From contig NZ_JYBP01000003.1 in assembly GCF_000948285.1 (NCBI RefSeq), positions 2,170,001-2,234,000 on the forward strand: a stretch of 64,000 bases of DNA. The letters run 5' to 3'. This stretch comes from Geobacillus kaustophilus (GTDB lineage Bacteria; Bacillota; Bacilli; Bacillales; Anoxybacillaceae). Positions 61,719 to 64,000 of this stretch are shown one piece after another (within the stretch, counting starts at the first letter, position 1; each line of letters opens with the position of its first letter). Both the position numbers and the translations under genes were made by a program. The notes beneath the pieces are model-generated. The model was given only the letters and a program-made list of their open reading frames with translations. It was not told the DNA's origin and did not search any database.

Positions 61719-62015
61719 ATGTACCATGTCTTTTTCGACCGGCGCCCAGCCCGCCTTCCACACGCCCTTTACGAACAGTTGATTGCACTTCCGCCCAACG
61801 TTGAAATCAACGTGCACACCGCCAACGAGACGCATTACAATGCGCTTTTTCTCGGCTTCGAGCCGCGGACGAACAATGTTTCGCTGTTGGTCGACCGCTT
61901 TTATAAAGATGGAGGGCGCTCGCTTACGATCGATGCTGCCACGATCACCTCAATCGATCTCCCTGCTTCCATGAGGCCAGCTCCATCCGCTGGTACAGAT
62001 GAAGAGGAAGAATAG
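61719..62015 (+). CDS. Small hypothetical protein near cotS
   Basis: 98 residues: MYHVFFDRRPARLPHALYEQ, then a small beta domain (ALFLGFEPRTNNVSLLVDRF) and an acidic tail TDEEEE. AAGAAAGGAGGCGACGCG before the ATG. Not recognised. Confidence 0.6.
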   Translation: MYHVFFDRRPARLPHALYEQLIALPPNVEINVHTANETHYNALFLGFEPRTNNVSLLVDRFYKDGGRSLTIDAATITSIDLPASMRPAPSAGTDEEEE

Positions 62016-62175
62016 CTAGAAAAGAAGGCACAGCCGGCTGACGCCAACCAGCGCGGTCGGCGCTTATTTTTTGGCGGCGCCGTTTTCTCATTGACTAGTG
62101 CGCTTGTCTATACTTTCTCTTCTCGTATTACATACACTTTTACTAATCGACAATGGATGCTAGGAGGAACTGATC

Positions 62176-63171
62176 TTGGCTTCGAAACGATCCCGCCTGT
62201 TGTTTGACATTTTAAGCCATTACGACCTGAATGGAACTGAAATCGACATCATGAAGGAACTAAAAAAGGAAAAAGTATGGCTTGTGCAAAACAAAAAAAC
62301 AAAGGAACGGTACGTGCTGAAACGACTGAGCGAAGACAAAACGAATTTTCCGATTTTGCTCCATTCAAAGCTGTATCAGGAAGGATTTCATGTCCCAAAA
62401 ATCTTCCAAACGAAGACAGGCCAATATTACATCCACCGAAAAGGCCATTACTACTATTTGATGGACTACATCGTCCCAAGCGGAATGAAGCCCTCTTTCC
62501 AACAACGAATCGAAGGGCTCGCCCGCTTTCATGCTCACAGTCTGTTTGCCGATTGGATCGGCCCCCGCCCTTCATCGTTTCTGGAGCCGAAAGACGTGCT
62601 GAGCGCACATCGGCAAAAAGCAGCACAGTTAGAGGAGCAGGCAAAGGCCATCGATCATGGTGACGCTCTTTCTCATATAATGAAACAGATGGCCCGGATC
62701 GCTAATCAAAGTTATGTATGGCTTGAAAAAAGCAATCTAGCTGATTTTTGCCGCACAGCGAAAGAACGAAAGGCCATTTGCCACGGGGATTACAACAGCA
62801 ACAACCTTTTATTGGCGAAAAACCGCGAAATCATGATGATTGACTTTGACCGCGCCTACTACGGCCTCCCGCTTGATGATTTTCGCTTTCTGCTTGTTTC
62901 GTTGATGAAAAACCCGAAAAACGACGCTGTAAAGCGAACGAGGCTGCTATTTGACCTTTATTTCTTCATTTGCTCGCTGTACACTCCGTACAAGAGCGTC
63001 TATGCCGCTGATGCGATGTTTCCTCACGTGTTTTACAGCGAAACGGTCGGCCGGGAAAAACAAAAGCAAGTGTTGCACAGCCCATCGTCCTTGGACTTGC
63101 TCACCCGCCTCGCCGAACAGGAAACAAAAAAATTCGCATTCTTGTCCGATTTTTTCAAAAGCGAGGGATAG
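62176..63171 (+). CDS. CotS-family spore coat protein (kinase-like fold)
   Basis: 331 residues, TTG start behind AGGAGGAACTGATC. Aminoglycoside-phosphotransferase/CotS fold with nucleotide-contact block ERYVLKRLSE, catalytic-loop-like ICHGDYNSNNLLLA (HGDxxxxN) and metal-binding-like MMIDFDRAYYGLPLDD. CotS proteins belong to the coat of spores. It precedes a CotSA-like glycosyltransferase, as in B. subtilis cotS/cotSA (there cotSA is first). Confidence 0.82.
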   Translation: MASKRSRLLFDILSHYDLNGTEIDIMKELKKEKVWLVQNKKTKERYVLKRLSEDKTNFPILLHSKLYQEGFHVPKIFQTKTGQYYIHRKGHYYYLMDYIVPSGMKPSFQQRIEGLARFHAHSLFADWIGPRPSSFLEPKDVLSAHRQKAAQLEEQAKAIDHGDALSHIMKQMARIANQSYVWLEKSNLADFCRTAKERKAICHGDYNSNNLLLAKNREIMMIDFDRAYYGLPLDDFRFLLVSLMKNPKNDAVKRTRLLFDLYFFICSLYTPYKSVYAADAMFPHVFYSETVGREKQKQVLHSPSSLDLLTRLAEQETKKFAFLSDFFKSEG

Positions 63172-63177
63172 AGAAAA

Positions 63178-64000
63178 ATGAAACAAACGATCGCCCACTT
63201 TCTACATGAAAAAATGAAAATCAATCAACGCTTTATTTACAACCAAATGGTTCATTTAAAAAAATACCGCCCGATCATGATCGGGTCATTCGCTGATGAC
63301 GGCAGCCATCCGTTTCCTCTCATTAACTACTACCACCTCAACGACATCGACGATTTCGGCCGCTTCGCCAAAGAACAAAATATTGTCGCCATTCACGCTC
63401 ACCATGGAAAGCATGCCGTCGAAATTCTCCCGTTTTGCATCGCCCATTGCATTCCACTTGTCGTCAGCATCCGCGGCCGCGATGGATCGGCGAAGCATCA
63501 AAGTTTGCGGCGCAATCAAACACGGTACAGCTTGCTCAAACAACACGGGGCGCTCTTTCTTCCTGTCTGCCGCTATCTTGCCAATGAACTGATCACGTTA
63601 GGCTTTCCGCCGGAAAAAATTCATGTCCTCTACGGCGGCATCGAGCTCGATTTATTTCCGTACCGGGAACGGACGATTCCTGAAAACGGAGGCATCATCA
63701 TTCTCTCGATCGGCCGGCTCGTCGAGAAAAAAGGGTTTTTAACGCTCGTGCGCTCCTTTCAGCGTGTGCATGCCAAACATCCGCGCTGCCGCCTTCGCAT
63801 CATCGGCAGCGGCAAAGAGGAAGAAAACATCCGCCGGCTTGTCAGCGAGCTGAAGCTCGATCCGTTTGTCGATCTGCTTGGCGCCATGGACGCCGCTTCG
63901 ATCGCTCGCGAAATGGAGCGCGCTCATCTATTTTGCCTGGCGAGCGAGACTGCTTCTGATGGAGACGTCGAAGGCATCCCCAACGTATTGAAAGAGGCGA
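63178..64000 (+). CDS. GT4 glycosyltransferase, CotSA-like (cut by window edge)
   Basis: 274 codons of an open frame from ATG 63178, 6 bp after the CotS-like gene. GT-B fold: acceptor-side IVAIHAHHGKHAVEILPFCI, linker VLYGGIELDLFPYRERT, nucleotide-sugar side IILSIGRLVEKKGFLTLVRS, and E-x7-E beginning EGIPNVLKEA at the edge. Probably glycosylates a coat component; the tight pairing with the CotS-like gene supports this. Confidence 0.85.
   Translation, partial: MKQTIAHFLHEKMKINQRFIYNQMVHLKKYRPIMIGSFADDGSHPFPLINYYHLNDIDDFGRFAKEQNIVAIHAHHGKHAVEILPFCIAHCIPLVVSIRGRDGSAKHQSLRRNQTRYSLLKQHGALFLPVCRYLANELITLGFPPEKIHVLYGGIELDLFPYRERTIPENGGIIILSIGRLVEKKGFLTLVRSFQRVHAKHPRCRLRIIGSGKEEENIRRLVSELKLDPFVDLLGAMDAASIAREMERAHLFCLASETASDGDVEGIPNVLKEA

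Noticed and set aside
1-64000. CRISPR array
   Set aside because: Repeats found are IS ends, the terminator-promoter units and 33-bp in-gene repeats; none has regular short spacers.

Overview
The window looks like a chromosome segment of a thermophilic, spore-forming Bacillaceae of the Geobacillus/Parageobacillus/Anoxybacillus group. Evidence: a yjcF-yjcG-yjcH-metI-metC block in Bacillus subtilis order, SpoVIF, a YjcZ-type sporulation peptide, a spoVA operon, CotS-type coat genes, a lysine 6-dehydrogenase of the Geobacillus stearothermophilus type, and several IS families common in this group.

The window has two halves. The left ~45 kb is a mosaic dominated by insertion sequences. It holds sucrose-6-phosphate hydrolase with its start replaced by a nested IS66/IS21 stack; a TetR/hydrolase/YhgE-like membrane protein unit with two matching operators; a low-GC stretch of secreted and small membrane proteins (a trypsin-fold protease, lipoproteins, an SdpC-like hydrophobic peptide) joined by a repeated terminator-promoter module; and a dismantled pcd-lysDH-fixABCX operon (lysine catabolism plus electron-transfer flavoprotein). 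That operon carries an IS1182, an ISL3-type MITE, an IS1380-ended MITE, an IS1380 fragment, a one-base frameshift and a deletion. Further right are an SNF2 helicase split by an IS4 element, a prophage head-gene remnant (terS, a terL-portal chimera, a minor head protein with a C-terminal DUF6883-like domain and a DUF4926-like partner), hicAB, an intact IS4/IS701-like element, a decayed type I restriction-modification locus with an IS605 tnpB, two almost identical IS630 copies, an orphan response regulator, and secreted YiiX-type proteins.

From the tRNA-Val (GAC) at 45.5 kb onwards the DNA is higher in GC, gene-dense and almost free of IS elements. It holds an HD-GYP phosphodiesterase, metC and metI behind a SAM (S-box) riboswitch, yjcHGF, spoVIF, a thioredoxin-like gene, and the operon DUF1657-yhcN-spoVAC-spoVAD-spoVAEb-DUF1657-DUF421, which has the composition of the mobile spoVA-2mob operon linked to high spore heat resistance. 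A run of small probable spore-surface genes follows, ending in cotS-like and cotSA-like genes; the last is cut by the window edge.

The strongest candidates for something new are the capsid protein/DUF6883-DUF4926 pair, the SdpC-like peptide cassette with its repeated terminator-promoter units, and the 29-residue single-span peptide placed between terminators inside the prophage remnant. All functional statements come from reading the sequence and from recalled family features; no database search was run.
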